Below, piece after piece: positions 27,425-37,409 of a stretch of 64,000 bases of DNA. Under the pieces are notes generated by a model that was not told the origin of the DNA, made no database searches, and was given only the letters and a program-made list of their open reading frames with translations. The translations under genes and the position numbers were made by a program. The DNA is from Chloroflexota bacterium (GTDB lineage: Bacteria; Chloroflexota; Anaerolineae; Anaerolineales; Anaerolineaceae): NCBI GenBank assembly GCA_004347695.1, contig SLTK01000007.1, positions 100,792 to 164,791 on the forward strand. The letters run 5' to 3'. Position 1 is the stretch's first letter, and each line of letters opens with the position of its first letter.

Positions 27425-27616
27425 AAACGATTCCTCCCCAACCGGTTTTGGGTTCCATACTACATAATAATGATACTTTACGAAGAAAATGTAAAGTGGC
27501 TAATGGTGATTCTGCCTAAACTGAGCTGTTCCAGGACGAACGAGTACTGAACTAAGCAGGGTTTCCGAATAGACATACTGAAATGTTATAGGCTCGGATT
27601 ACCGCCATGAACTTAC

Positions 27617-27770
27617 AAGCGAAGCAGGTGCTGTGCACAAGCGAAGCGAGTTCTGAGGACGACCGAAGGGATTTCTGTGCACAAGCGAAGCAGGTGCTGT
27701 GCACAAGCGAAGCAGGTGCTGTGCACAAGCGAAGCAGGTGCTGTGCACAAGCGAGGCAGGTGCTGTACAT
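27617..27770. repeat. tandem 22-bp repeat, seven units
   Basis: Seven consecutive 22-bp units. The commonest form is AAGCGAAGCAGGTGCTGTGC plus AC, at 27617, 27683, 27705 and 27727. Diverged units lie at 27639, 27661 and 27749. The unit at 27661 (beginning GACCGAAGGGATTTCTGTGC) matches the 22-bp unit of the tandem array at 62627-62736. Each unit contains GTGCAC or a close variant. No protein reading of this array looks genuine. The rest of 27425-28075 shows no supportable gene. Confidence 0.85.
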
Positions 27771-28075
27771 AAGCGAATCCTGTGAACGATCCTTCAGGGG
27801 ATAGTTGCCTACCTGTATTTGCGACCTACTCTGTGCAGCTTTGGCTGGTCTATGGCAAGCGCTTTTTAATTTTTTGTGCGGTAATTCATAGAGTGTGCTT
27901 TCCGCAGAACGCTGTGCGCAGCGTGCCAATCCATGCATAAAATCCGGCATGGGCAAGGCTCTGGACGTCGGATTAATCCGTCCAGGCCGGTCAGCCGAAC
28001 CGGCGTTGGGGCACAAATCGTAGGTGTGGTGCAGCCATAACTCACCCCACCCTGCTTTCTATGGCCCATCATTTA

Positions 28076-30463
28076 TTATTCTAATTTGGCAAACGACGTA
28101 CCCAACAAAGCCGTTGCCGCTTGACTATCAACCGGCTTTGCAATAAGGAATCCCTGTACGTACTCACATTTCATCGCCTCAAGGTTGGACAGCTGGGCTT
28201 CGGTCTCCACACCCTCCGCAATCACTTTCATCCCGAGGCTATGTGCCAGGGCCAAAATCGTCTGAACGATCTCTGAACCGCTGCTGCCGGTTCCGAGTTG
28301 GTTGATAAAAGTACGATCGATCTTGAGCATGTCAATAGGCAACGTGTGCAAGTAACCCAGTGATGAATATCCCGTGCCAAAATCATCAATTTGCACCTGG
28401 ATGCCTAATTCCCGTAACCGCAAAAGTAATGCCGAAGTAAAATCGAAATCTTCAACGATTAAGCTTTCTGTCAGTTCCAATTTTAAACTACTGGCATTCA
28501 ATTGGTTTTTATGCAGAATTTCAGTAATCTTTTCAACCAAATCGATTTGGGCGCATTGCTTGTTCGACAAATTTACGTTAATTGTCAAAGGTGGGTCGGC
28601 AGGATACTGTTCCTGCCAGGCGCGAATCTGGCGGCATGCCTGATCTAGAACCCAATAACCGATCGGAATAATCAGCCCGATATCTTCAGCAGTGGGAATA
28701 AACTCTAATGGAGGAATGAGACCCCGCGTTGGATGCTGCCAGCGCACCAATGCCTCAAATCCGACGATGCGGTGGGTTGCCAGATCAAGGATTGGCTGGT
28801 AGTGAACAATAAACTCCTGGCTATCTACAGCTTTCCGCAGGTCAGCCTCGAGTTCCCGACGCGTCATTACGCTCTCAAGCATCTTTGGGTCAAAAATTAC
28901 AAATTGACCTCGGCCTTGTCGCTTGGCTTGATACATTGCAATATCAGCATCGCGCAAGATATCCTCCGGCCGTTCGTATCTAGCGTCGCTGAACACAATG
29001 CCCATACTTACGGATACAAATACCATCTTGCCTTCAAAATCAGACGGCATTGCCAGTTCGCGGAGGATCCGATTCGCAACCTGAATATAATCTGTTGGGC
29101 TATTATGGTCTTCAAGCATGACGACAAACTCATCGCCTGCCAGACGCGCGACAGAATCTTCACTGCGGACGCAGGCTGCCAGACGGCGTGCGCTTTCGAT
29201 CAGCAATAAGTCCCCGACATTGTGGCCCAGGCTGTCATTCACCACCTTGAAACGATCCAAATCGATAAAGAATAAGGCAAAGGTAAAATTTTTGTGCCGC
29301 CTGGCGCGTTCCATCGCATGAGTTAGGCGATCCTTAAATAAAACCCGATTAGGCAAATTCGTAAGCGGATCGTGCAGGGCGGTATACACGAGTTGCTCTT
29401 CCATGCGCTCGCGTTCCTTGAGTTCGACTACCAGTTGCGCGTTGACCTGACTGAGCTGGGCGGTACGTTCGGCAACCTGCTGTTCCAGCGTGGAAGTCAG
29501 TATCTGGAGACGCTCGATCATATGGTTCAAGTAAATATTCAATTCGCCAAATTCGTCCGAGTAGGAAACCTCGATGCGCCGGCTGAGGTCGCCTGTTTCG
29601 ACCACTCGAAATAAGTCGATCAACTTGCGGAAGGGGATGGAGAAATAGGTTACCAGCCGGAAAGATAGGAATACTCCCACGACAATTGCACCAATGCCTG
29701 AATTCACGACAATTAACAACGAAGTTTTCACGAGCTGAGGGGAATGGGAAAAATCCAAAAAAATAAGATTCATCTGGTGATAGGCAGCGGGTATCATCAA
29801 AAGCGGGCTAATGAGCGCCACCCCAATTATAGCAATCGATAATTTCACCCATATCCGCATGCCTTTCAAGCCGGTCAGTTGGGTTTCAAACTGTTTGGGG
29901 AGCAAGGCATGGATAACAGGCTTGAATAATTGATCGAGGACTAGAATTCCAACCATTAGGTTTACCAGGCCGGCTGCCACCGCCGCCAGGCTGAGTTGAA
30001 TGATTTGCTCAAAGCTGAGATTCAGACTGAAATACCCAAATACCAATGTGGGTACAAGCACCAAAATAATGAGCCCCACGAATTCGAACAGGATATAAAT
30101 ATTGGTTGCGGTATTCGCTTGCTTCCAGGCACGTTTTTCTTGCGCTGGGTCGATATTGACTGCTCCCGGTTTACCTATTTGCAAAAGATGAAATAATAAA
30201 TCTTTATTAAATAGATAAAATTGTCCGAGCAGCAGGGCATTCCTTACCAACACGGCAATGGTTCCAAATACCAACAGGCTCATACCCTGGACTTTGCTAA
30301 ATTCTGCGTTTTGCTGGGCAGGCATTGCAGTTAATAATATTAGCAATGGAGTATTGACAATTTGCATGAACAAAAGCAATCGGATCGGATAAAACCCGCC
30401 CGCGCGATTGAAAAGTTTCTCAGAGAATGAAGGAGAACTTGTTTTGTTCATACAAAATCCCAT
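28076..30463 (-). CDS. membrane-bound GGDEF-EAL cyclic di-GMP enzyme
   Basis: A 795-residue protein. Six or so hydrophobic segments lie in the first 280 residues. A HAMP region (about 280-335) and a coiled coil are followed by a GGDEF domain (about 355-520) and an EAL domain (about 535-785). The cyclase site reads Ala-Gly-Asp-Glu-Phe, with an intact RxxD inhibitory site (Arg-Ser-Glu-Asp). The phosphodiesterase side has Glu-Ala-Leu-Val-Arg-Trp and [10 protein letters not shown]. Both activities are possible; the EAL half looks complete. The ATG four codons in (30451) is an alternative start. Confidence 0.9.
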   Translation of the reverse strand: MGFCMNKTSSPSFSEKLFNRAGGFYPIRLLLFMQIVNTPLLILLTAMPAQQNAEFSKVQGMSLLVFGTIAVLVRNALLLGQFYLFNKDLLFHLLQIGKPGAVNIDPAQEKRAWKQANTATNIYILFEFVGLIILVLVPTLVFGYFSLNLSFEQIIQLSLAAVAAGLVNLMVGILVLDQLFKPVIHALLPKQFETQLTGLKGMRIWVKLSIAIIGVALISPLLMIPAAYHQMNLIFLDFSHSPQLVKTSLLIVVNSGIGAIVVGVFLSFRLVTYFSIPFRKLIDLFRVVETGDLSRRIEVSYSDEFGELNIYLNHMIERLQILTSTLEQQVAERTAQLSQVNAQLVVELKERERMEEQLVYTALHDPLTNLPNRVLFKDRLTHAMERARRHKNFTFALFFIDLDRFKVVNDSLGHNVGDLLLIESARRLAACVRSEDSVARLAGDEFVVMLEDHNSPTDYIQVANRILRELAMPSDFEGKMVFVSVSMGIVFSDARYERPEDILRDADIAMYQAKRQGRGQFVIFDPKMLESVMTRRELEADLRKAVDSQEFIVHYQPILDLATHRIVGFEALVRWQHPTRGLIPPLEFIPTAEDIGLIIPIGYWVLDQACRQIRAWQEQYPADPPLTINVNLSNKQCAQIDLVEKITEILHKNQLNASSLKLELTESLIVEDFDFTSALLLRLRELGIQVQIDDFGTGYSSLGYLHTLPIDMLKIDRTFINQLGTGSSGSEIVQTILALAHSLGMKVIAEGVETEAQLSNLEAMKCEYVQGFLIAKPVDSQAATALLGTSFAKLE

Positions 30464-30888
30464 GTGTTCAAAAAGTCCAAAAATTTATTGGACAAGTAAT
30501 TCGACAATCTTCAGCCTAGAGGTGATATTTCCAATATTAAATATTATTCTATCAGTTCTCAGTTCTGTCCACCGATTTTCCCGGCATGGCGCGGGTCGCT
30601 TAAATTGTAAAAGATGATCTTTGATAGGTAACTTTGGGCTAGTGCCACACTGGGCTCCAGATTAATTCTCAGATACAACCTCCATTACTTTTGGCCCTTT
30701 GAGAATACCCGGGTGTCCCGCAAATCAACAACTCAAAGACTGGTTGGATTTACCAACCATATCACCGAGTGCAGCGAGGTCGCTTAGCAAAGAAAAAGGT
30801 GAGTTTCTTTATACAGGCAGTCATAATCATTTTCACCAAAAATCGTCAAATTTGATGACATTCTTCGCCAATATTTCAGGAAAAACGC

Positions 30889-30916
30889 TTGACTTTTGTT
30901 TGGGCGGCGCTATAAT
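30889..30916 (+). promoter_or_regulatory. sigma-70-type promoter of the livKHMGF operon
   Basis: TTGACT (30889-30894), a 16-bp spacer and a consensus TATAAT (30911-30916). The transcript would have an untranslated leader of about 300 nt before livK, in which no riboswitch was recognised. The upstream stretch 30464-30888 shows no supportable gene. Confidence 0.8.
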
Positions 30917-30950
30917 TCTATATATGCGAATTGCATTCCACTATTCGGAA
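30916..30950. promoter_or_regulatory. tandem operator (two 15-bp palindromes), probable IclR sites
   Basis: TTCTATATATGCGAA (30916-30930) and TTCCACTATTCGGAA (30936-30950) both follow the form TTCY-N7-RGAA and start 20 bp apart. The first overlaps the last base of the -10 box and covers the start site. The iclR promoter at 39891-39925 has the same pair with the same 20-bp spacing and the same placement. IclR repression by blocking initiation is the inferred function. Confidence 0.65.
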
Positions 30951-31224
30951 CATCGCTGAAATCCCCTTGTTTCACAATTAAATAACCCTGTATCCACAAT
31001 CGAGTTGAGTCAATTTTTCTCTGATTATTGACGCAAGCGTATTGTTTGTGGATTATCGGTGCTCTCATCCCCACGGGAAAATTTTTGCTTTCCTGAAATG
31101 TTGTGATTTTAACCCGTCCAGAGCGAGTCGATCAGCGTAAAGATCGAAGGAGGTAACAGGAATCAATTCATGTGGCCTATCGACTTCCATCAAACTGTTC
31201 AATCGACTTTCGTAAGGAGGAACA

Positions 31225-32535
31225 ATGAAGGACCGTAAGTTCAGTACTGTACTTCTGACGCTGGCGTTGATCTTCGTCTTGTTTGCCGGGGCATGTGCGC
31301 CTGCAGCGCCTGCAGCACCTGAGGCCCCTGAGGCCCCGGCCGCCCCAACTGCGAAAGCACTCCCGGATGAAATCGTGGTGGGTGTTGTTCAGCCCCTCAC
31401 CGGTTCATTCGCTGTCTTTGGCAAAGAAGGACAGATCGGTGCTGAATTAGCCATCAAGCACATCAATGAAGCTGGCGGCATTAAATCCATGGGCGGTAAA
31501 AAACTGAGGATCGTGGTGGAGGACGCAGGTGGCACCGCCGACTCAGCAAAACTGGCCACAGAAAGCATGATCAGCAAGAACCGTCCCGTCGCCATTCTGG
31601 GTGAATATATCAGCCGCTTCGTTATGGCCGCTTCAGAAGTGACCGATCGTGAAAAAGTGATCTTGATCGCGGATGCGCTGGTACCTCAGATTACGCAGAT
31701 GGGCCGTCAATATCTATTCCGACCTGGTCCTACCGCCACCAATCATGGTGCGATGGCCTATCAATTTGTCAAAGAAACTGCAGCCGCGGCTGGAGTTGAG
31801 GTGACATCACTGGCTATCCTGAACGAGGACTCAGCTAACGGCCGCGCGAACTCGCTGGGCGCCACTGAAGCAGCCTTGAAGGATAAAATCTCGATCGTGA
31901 CGACGCTGGAATACCCCTACGACATCACCGATGCCACGCAAATCGTCCAGCAGTTGGAGAAGGCCAATCCCGACGTCATTATCCACACCCCCTACTTCAA
32001 TGACGCGATCGTATTCGGCAAGGCGTTCAAAGAGACGGGTTACTATCCAAAATTCATCGCTGGCGCCGGCGCCTGCGGTTATGTCGATCCCGCCTCGATC
32101 GCAGCGCTGGGTGATGCGGCCGAAGGTATATCGATGACCTTCAGCTACAACCCTGCCAAGGACACCCCGCAGAATAAGAAGTTCGTCGACGAATACAAAG
32201 CTACGTACGGTTATATCCCCACCGAAGGCGCGGGCATGAATTACTACGGCGCCATGGTCCTGTACGAAGCGTTGGAGTATGCTGGCACGAATTTCCCCGA
32301 TGATCCCCTCAACCCGGACAACCTGCGCGCGTCCTTCCTGGCGCTCGATCTGACATCTGGCCCGGCAGTGGAAACCTATCCCAGCAATCAAATTAAATTC
32401 AGCCCGACCGGCGATAACCTGTTCCCAGGTGTGGTCGTACTGCAGGTTCAAAATGGCCAACCCGTAGTGGTTTACCCGGCCGATGGCGCTGAAGCCAAAC
32501 CGGTCTTCCCGAACCCATACTACGTGGCAAAATAA
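31225..32535 (+). CDS. ABC transporter substrate-binding lipoprotein, LivK type
   Basis: A 436-residue periplasmic-binding-protein type I. The signal peptide ends in a lipobox (Phe-Ala-Gly-Ala-Cys, Cys about 24) and is followed by an Ala/Pro/Glu-rich tether. The binding domain starts near Gly-Val-Val-Gln-Pro-Leu-Thr-Gly and has the Asp-Ala-Gly-Gly-Thr-Ala-Asp block. It is the extracellular receptor for LivHMGF. The family binds branched-chain or other amino acids, amides and urea-like compounds; the true ligand here is unknown. AAGGAGG lies 4 bases before the ATG. Confidence 0.93.
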   Translation: MKDRKFSTVLLTLALIFVLFAGACAPAAPAAPEAPEAPAAPTAKALPDEIVVGVVQPLTGSFAVFGKEGQIGAELAIKHINEAGGIKSMGGKKLRIVVEDAGGTADSAKLATESMISKNRPVAILGEYISRFVMAASEVTDREKVILIADALVPQITQMGRQYLFRPGPTATNHGAMAYQFVKETAAAAGVEVTSLAILNEDSANGRANSLGATEAALKDKISIVTTLEYPYDITDATQIVQQLEKANPDVIIHTPYFNDAIVFGKAFKETGYYPKFIAGAGACGYVDPASIAALGDAAEGISMTFSYNPAKDTPQNKKFVDEYKATYGYIPTEGAGMNYYGAMVLYEALEYAGTNFPDDPLNPDNLRASFLALDLTSGPAVETYPSNQIKFSPTGDNLFPGVVVLQVQNGQPVVVYPADGAEAKPVFPNPYYVAK

Positions 32536-32681
32536 GTTCCAAATCACAGGTCCAGGCTAATTGACTTAACTCCAGGCCTGGACGTCATGGCAGATGGCTT
32601 TCCCCGGGAGAGAAAAATAACCGGGGAAAGCCAGGTAAGCGGTTGTGGCTGCTACCCATTCCAATAAGGATTCTGAAGAAT

Positions 32682-33545
32682 ATGTTTGAAACTGCCACCC
32701 AGGGGATTATCACCGGTATTTTGATGGGAGCAATCTATGCTTTGATTGCCCTCGGGCTCTCCATCGTTTTTGGCATCATGAACGTCACGAACTTTGCCCA
32801 CGGTGATTTCGTGATGCTTTCCATGTATCTCTCATTCGCAGTGGGCTCCGCGCTGGCCTGGGATGCTGTGGCCACACCATTAATCACAGCCCCACTCATG
32901 TTCTTATTCGGCATTATCACCTACTACCTGCTCATTGACCGAACGCTGCGTCAAATGTATGTGGTTCAATTGGCAGTAACCGTGGGCCTCCAGATATTAA
33001 TGCGCTCGGCGGCATTAATTATTTGGCAAGCTCAACCCCGCGCTTTGCAGTACTCATTCATCCAGGGCAATATTCAAATCGGAGACTTCCAGATACTGAC
33101 CTCTCGCCTTTTTTCGGCGGTAGTCAGCCTCATTTTTATTGCGGGCATGGCTTATTTTATGAACAAAACCTGGGCTGGGCGGGCTATGCGCGCCGCTTCG
33201 GATGACCTGGGAGCGGCCTCGTTGATGGGCGTCAATTATCATAAAACTTATGCCCTGACTTTCGCGATCGGTTCCAGTATCACCGCCCTGGCGGGCGGTC
33301 TGGTGATGAGTTTCCAGCAAACCGACCCGGTTGGCGGTATCCGTTTTGGTCTGCTGAGCTGGGCCGTTCTGGCGCTGGCGGGCCTGGGCTCGCTCCCCGG
33401 ACTGATCGTAGCCGGCATCATTGTCGGCGTCGTTGAATCGCTGACGGTATCCTTCTTTGACCCCCGCAGCCGGTTGTTGGGCGTTTATGCAATCTTCATT
33501 CTGGTACTCTGGCTGCGGCCCAGAGGGCTCTTTGGGAGGCGCTAG
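32682..33545 (+). CDS. livH: branched-chain amino acid-type ABC permease LivH
   Basis: An integral membrane permease with about eight hydrophobic segments. It opens Ile-Ile-Thr-Gly-Ile-Leu-Met-Gly-Ala-Ile-Tyr-Ala-Leu-Ile-Ala-Leu-Gly-Leu and carries the LivH-typical Asn-Val-Thr-Asn-Phe-Ala-His-Gly-Asp-Phe. The ATG at 32682 is chosen because conserved sequence begins there; an open frame extends 13 codons upstream. Its stop overlaps the GTG start of livM by one base. Confidence 0.9.
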   Translation: MFETATQGIITGILMGAIYALIALGLSIVFGIMNVTNFAHGDFVMLSMYLSFAVGSALAWDAVATPLITAPLMFLFGIITYYLLIDRTLRQMYVVQLAVTVGLQILMRSAALIIWQAQPRALQYSFIQGNIQIGDFQILTSRLFSAVVSLIFIAGMAYFMNKTWAGRAMRAASDDLGAASLMGVNYHKTYALTFAIGSSITALAGGLVMSFQQTDPVGGIRFGLLSWAVLALAGLGSLPGLIVAGIIVGVVESLTVSFFDPRSRLLGVYAIFILVLWLRPRGLFGRR

Positions 33546-34570
33546 TGAATGTCAAAAAATTTTTTAACCCGCGGAATATTCTAATCCTATTCGGGGTTGG
33601 GATTGCACTGGTAATCCCGCTGATTTTCAAGGCAGGCCAATACACCATGTTGCTAATGACCACGGTGCTCCTGTATGCCATCCTGGCCAGCGCATGGAAC
33701 ATCATTGGCGGCATGGCCGGTCAACTCGATCTGGCAGCGGCAGCCTACCTTGGCCTGGGCGCCTTTACCACCGGTACCCTGTTGATCCGCTGGAACATCA
33801 CCCCCTGGGTGGGAATGATAATCGGTGGCCTGGTTGCAACTCTCCTGGCGATGCTGATTGGGTTCCCATTATTTGGCTTCAAAGTCAAAGAGTTGTGGTA
33901 TGCCCTTTCTTCTTCAGCATTGGTCGTTGTGATGCAGTCGCTGTTCATGATGTGGAACGAAGTGGGCGGACCCACCGAAAAATATTTGCCTGTTGGAACC
34001 TCGCCGTGGTACAGCCTGCGCTTCAACGATTACATGCCTTATTACTACATCATGTTGATCATTCTGGTGGTTGTGTTGCTGGTCAACCGTTGGATCCGCT
34101 ACTCCAAACTCGGGTATTCCCTGCTGGCGCTGGGCGAAGATGAAGACGCAGTGGAGGTCCTGGGCGTTAATTCCCAGTCATCCAAACTCAAAGCGCTGGC
34201 TATTTATTCATTTATCTGTGGTGTGGTCGGTGGGATATTTGCCAGCATCTATGGATACGTTCATCCCGCTTTCTTTGACACCTCCATGAGCATGGAGATT
34301 GCGATCCTGGGGATCGTCGGCGGAATGGGATTTATTTATGGGCCTGCGCTGGCAGCGATTGTCATGGTCAGCTTTCGCGAAGTCCTGCGCGCCAGCCTGG
34401 GTAGCCAGTTGGCAGGGCTATACCTGGCAGTCTATGCGATCATACTAATCGTGGTTGCGTTGTATCAACCACGCGGGATTGCGCCTCTTGTCGAGCGTGG
34501 GATAAAGAAAGCTCAAACCTATTTTGTGGAGTTAACCCGTGGACGCAGAGCCGATATTAAAAGTAGCTGA
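33545..34570 (+). CDS. livM: branched-chain amino acid-type ABC permease LivM
   Basis: A 341-residue second permease with about nine membrane segments. It includes the family block Ala-Trp-Asn-Ile-Ile-Gly-Gly-Met-Ala-Gly-Gln-Leu and the cytoplasmic Leu-Gly-Glu-Asp-Glu-Asp-Ala-Val-Glu-Val-Leu-Gly coupling loop. It starts at a GTG overlapping the livH stop. It works with LivH, LivG, LivF and the upstream binding protein. Confidence 0.92.
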   Translation: MNVKKFFNPRNILILFGVGIALVIPLIFKAGQYTMLLMTTVLLYAILASAWNIIGGMAGQLDLAAAAYLGLGAFTTGTLLIRWNITPWVGMIIGGLVATLLAMLIGFPLFGFKVKELWYALSSSALVVVMQSLFMMWNEVGGPTEKYLPVGTSPWYSLRFNDYMPYYYIMLIILVVVLLVNRWIRYSKLGYSLLALGEDEDAVEVLGVNSQSSKLKALAIYSFICGVVGGIFASIYGYVHPAFFDTSMSMEIAILGIVGGMGFIYGPALAAIVMVSFREVLRASLGSQLAGLYLAVYAIILIVVALYQPRGIAPLVERGIKKAQTYFVELTRGRRADIKSS

Positions 34571-35282
34571 TGTCACAAAGAAGTTCGGCAACCTGGTCGC
34601 CGTGAACCGCGCCAGTCTGGAGGTGAACCGCGGCGAAATCGTCGGGTTAATTGGACCAAACGGCGCCGGGAAAACAACCCTTTTCAACGCGATCTCCGGC
34701 TTATATCGACCCGAAGAAGGCACAGTCTTCTTCAAGGGAATGAATATCACCAACTGGCTGCCGCATAAAATCTGTAAGCTGGGAATGTCGCGCACCTTCC
34801 AGGTTACCCGCGCATTTACGCATATGACGGTGGAAGATACCGTCCGGGTGGGCGCATATAATCGCTTCAATGAAAAAAATGTGCAGGATAAGGTAGACCA
34901 GGTGATTAAAGTTTGCGAGCTGGTCGATATTCGCAAGCGGGTCTGCGAAGACTTGGGTCTGGCATCCTTGCGTAAAGTCGAACTGGCGCGCGCGCTGGCA
35001 ACCGAACCAGAAATGCTCTTGCTGGACGAAGCGGGAGCCGGATTGAATGCCACCGAGCTGGCAACCTTCATGGATTTGATCAAGAAGCTGAACCAGGAAA
35101 GTCAGATCACTTTCTGTGTGGTTGAACACGTTATGCAAATGGTTATGGGATTGTGCCAGCGGATTGTCGTGCTTGATTCCGGCGAAATTATCGCGGCCGG
35201 CACGCCCAATGAGATCAGCAACAATGCGAGAGTCATCGAAGCCTACCTTGGAAAGCGAGCCGTCCATGCTAGAAATCAATAA
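34539..35282 (+). CDS. livG: ABC transporter ATPase LivG
   Basis: A 247-residue ATPase with a P-loop Gly-Pro-Asn-Gly-Ala-Gly-Lys-Thr-Thr, a Walker B Met-Leu-Leu-Leu-Asp-Glu and the switch histidine in Val-Val-Glu-His. The ABC signature region is degenerate: Leu-Ala-Ser-Leu-Arg-Lys-Val-Glu-Leu-Ala-Arg-Ala stands in place of the usual LSGGQ-like motif. LivG relatives often have short variants here. The start is a GTG inside livM (32-bp overlap). Confidence 0.9.
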   Translation: MDAEPILKVADVTKKFGNLVAVNRASLEVNRGEIVGLIGPNGAGKTTLFNAISGLYRPEEGTVFFKGMNITNWLPHKICKLGMSRTFQVTRAFTHMTVEDTVRVGAYNRFNEKNVQDKVDQVIKVCELVDIRKRVCEDLGLASLRKVELARALATEPEMLLLDEAGAGLNATELATFMDLIKKLNQESQITFCVVEHVMQMVMGLCQRIVVLDSGEIIAAGTPNEISNNARVIEAYLGKRAVHARNQ

Positions 35283-35967
35283 TCTGAATTCGGGTTATGG
35301 AAAAGTGTCGGTCTTGCGGAATGTGACCTTCCACGTCGATCAGGACGAGATGGTCGCAATTATTGGACCAAATGGAGCCGGAAAAAGCACACTGCTGAAG
35401 ACAATCTCCGGATTGGTACGGGCGCAATCGGGGGAAGTTAAATTCGAGAACGACAGTATCTTCTGTCTTTCTCCGGATCAGGTCGTGCGGCGCGGCCTTG
35501 CGTATGTTCCGGAGGGCGGGCGCGTCTTTCCGAATATGACTGTTCTAGAAAACCTGATGATGGGCGCATACAGCAACCCGGGTATCCTCAAAACAGGCAT
35601 TCTCGATGAGATTTACACTTTGTTTCCGATTTTGAAAAATCGCAGCGCCCAATTTGCGCGCACCTTGAGCGGCGGCGAACGCCAGATGCTGGCAATTGGG
35701 CGCGGGCTGGTTTCACGCCCCAAACTGATCATGCTCGATGAACCATCGCTGGGGGTCGCTCCCAAGTTGGTCGATGAAATCTATGAAAAAATTCATGCTC
35801 TGAAACGCATCGGATTAACCGTGCTCCTGGTCGAACAGAACACAGGTTATGCTCTGGAATTGGCTGACCGTGGCTACGTGATCGAAAATGGTCAGATTGC
35901 AATGGAAGGCACTGCCGCTTATCTTTCCACTAGCGACCATATCAAAAAATTCTATCTGGGGCTGTAA
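35266..35967 (+). CDS. livF: ABC transporter ATPase LivF
   Basis: A 233-residue ATPase beginning Met-Leu-Glu-Ile-Asn-Asn-Leu-Asn-Ser-Gly-Tyr-Gly. It has a P-loop Gly-Pro-Asn-Gly-Ala-Gly-Lys-Ser-Thr, the signature Leu-Ser-Gly-Gly-Glu-Arg-Gln-Met-Leu, a Walker B Leu-Ile-Met-Leu-Asp-Glu and Val-Glu-Gln-Asn. The ATG at 35266 lies inside livG; the frame is open upstream but without family sequence. It completes the transporter; no terminator is obvious before the next gene. Confidence 0.93.
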   Translation: MLEINNLNSGYGKVSVLRNVTFHVDQDEMVAIIGPNGAGKSTLLKTISGLVRAQSGEVKFENDSIFCLSPDQVVRRGLAYVPEGGRVFPNMTVLENLMMGAYSNPGILKTGILDEIYTLFPILKNRSAQFARTLSGGERQMLAIGRGLVSRPKLIMLDEPSLGVAPKLVDEIYEKIHALKRIGLTVLLVEQNTGYALELADRGYVIENGQIAMEGTAAYLSTSDHIKKFYLGL

Positions 35968-36151
35968 ACTTGTGTGAGTTCGGGATAGTGGATGCTGCAA
36001 CGTGCCTGATTTTTTCTACCGATTTGCGCTTCAGAATGTATGTTTACAGTCACCAGCCATTGTTGCGGGTGGAAAGGTAAACGCTCCTCCTTTCTTGATC
36101 CAGCTTCATTCTTAACGACGGGTTCCATAAAGCTACAAAAAGGGAGTTAAT

Positions 36152-37186
36152 ATGGGAAACAGTTACGCAAATTTACTAAAACAAATCCCTCTTTACCGCC
36201 CAGGAAAGCCTCCTTTAAGCTATTTTGATAGCAATTACATGGAGGAATTCGAGAAGACCTGGCATCGCAGTTGGGGTAGTCAATCAAGTTATGCCAGGTT
36301 ACGCGCAGTTATCGTGCATCGTCCAGGACCGGAAGCTGCCTTTGGAGAAGAGGATCCCGATTATCTAAACTTGCCTTCAGGTTCAATTGACCTACAAAAG
36401 ATGCAAGCGCAACACGATGAGTTTGTCCGGGTCTTAAACGAAAATGGGGTTGAAACAATCCCGCTCAATGCTCCACAGCCAATCCTTGGGACGTATGGTA
36501 TTCCACTTCGCAGCGCAACATACACTCATGAGACCTTGATGGTTAAAGGGGGCGCAATTATTTGCCGTTGCGTCCCTGGTTACAAGCGAGGCCTGGAATA
36601 TTATCAATCAAGGACCATTGGCGGCTTAGGCTGTCCAATCATATTTACAGTACACGGGATGGGCTTTTTTGAAAGTAGCAATGCAGTATGGTTGGATAAG
36701 ACCAGTCTTCCATTGGCAATAAGTCAACGTTCGAATTTGGCTGGTGTTCAACAAGTGGCTTCGATTGTCCGGGAATTTGGCGTCGAAGACACTCACATTG
36801 TCCATTTACCGGGCCCACTTAATACACGCAAAGCCCAAACGGGCAGTGGAGGGGGGGCATTTCACCTGGATATGGTCTTTGGCGTAGCTGCGCCAAAAGT
36901 TGGGGTGATCTACCCGCCGGGAGTGGGATACGAATTCATCGATTATCTCCTTCACCAGAAGGATTTCGACCTTATCGAAATCCCGGAAGAGGAGGTAAAT
37001 GGGTGTCCATCCAATTTCCTGGTATTGGAACCGGGAAAACTGGTTATGCCCGCCGGTAATCCTTATGTAACAGGAGAATTACGGAAGCGGGGCGTTACGG
37101 TCATCGAAATTGATATGAGTGAGTTCACGAAAGGGGGAGGAGGTCCCACCTGTATCACCGTGCCGTTGATTCGGGATGAAGAATAA
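36152..37186 (+). CDS. guanidino-group modifying enzyme superfamily protein (amidinotransferase/deiminase fold)
   Basis: A 344-residue protein of the pentein superfamily (arginine deiminase, dimethylargininase, amidinotransferase). The C-terminal nucleophile is Cys334 in Gly-Gly-Pro-Thr-Cys-Ile-Thr. The catalytic His is probably His238 in Phe-His-Leu-Asp-Met. Glu174 lies in Gly-Met-Gly-Phe-Phe-Glu. Val-Ile-Val-His-Arg-Pro-Gly-Pro-Glu near 53-61 is the usual entry motif. The substrate is probably a guanidino or ureido compound brought in by the adjacent transporter (inference). AAGGGAG lies 5 bases before the ATG. Codon use looks less GC-rich than the neighbours. Confidence 0.8.
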   Translation: MGNSYANLLKQIPLYRPGKPPLSYFDSNYMEEFEKTWHRSWGSQSSYARLRAVIVHRPGPEAAFGEEDPDYLNLPSGSIDLQKMQAQHDEFVRVLNENGVETIPLNAPQPILGTYGIPLRSATYTHETLMVKGGAIICRCVPGYKRGLEYYQSRTIGGLGCPIIFTVHGMGFFESSNAVWLDKTSLPLAISQRSNLAGVQQVASIVREFGVEDTHIVHLPGPLNTRKAQTGSGGGAFHLDMVFGVAAPKVGVIYPPGVGYEFIDYLLHQKDFDLIEIPEEEVNGCPSNFLVLEPGKLVMPAGNPYVTGELRKRGVTVIEIDMSEFTKGGGGPTCITVPLIRDEE

Positions 37187-37409
37187 AAAAAACCTGGTTC
37201 GCAAAGTACGGTTATAACCTGAAGTAAACGCCAGGTTATTAACTTTTGTCGAAAGACAAATTTAAAGGCAACCCGTATCGACGCAATATTGACAGGATCA
37301 CCTTCTTCATCAGCCAGGCATTCCTCTGGATAAGGAACGAAAACGCCATCCTTTCCACCTTTGAGAGGCCGGGTTGATACCTTGGAGGTTTATCGCAAAA
37401 GGATAAGGT

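Noticed and set aside
27617..27770. Possible CRISPR array
   Set aside because: The units are contiguous 22-bp repeats with no unique spacers, and no cas gene is nearby.
27552..28016. Minus-strand frame of 154 codons with Cys/Ser/Leu repeats
   Set aside because: It is created by the 22-bp tandem repeat; the protein pattern follows the DNA repeat and has no family character.
31170..31238. A 22-codon frame upstream of livK as a leader peptide
   Set aside because: Its nearest AAGGAGG is too far from the ATG and the frame runs into livK; there is no terminator to control.
37243..37260. TTTGTC-GAAA-GACAAA hairpin as a terminator or riboswitch
   Set aside because: A neat 6-bp stem with a GNRA loop but no T-tract and no larger conserved structure; left as a chance hairpin.
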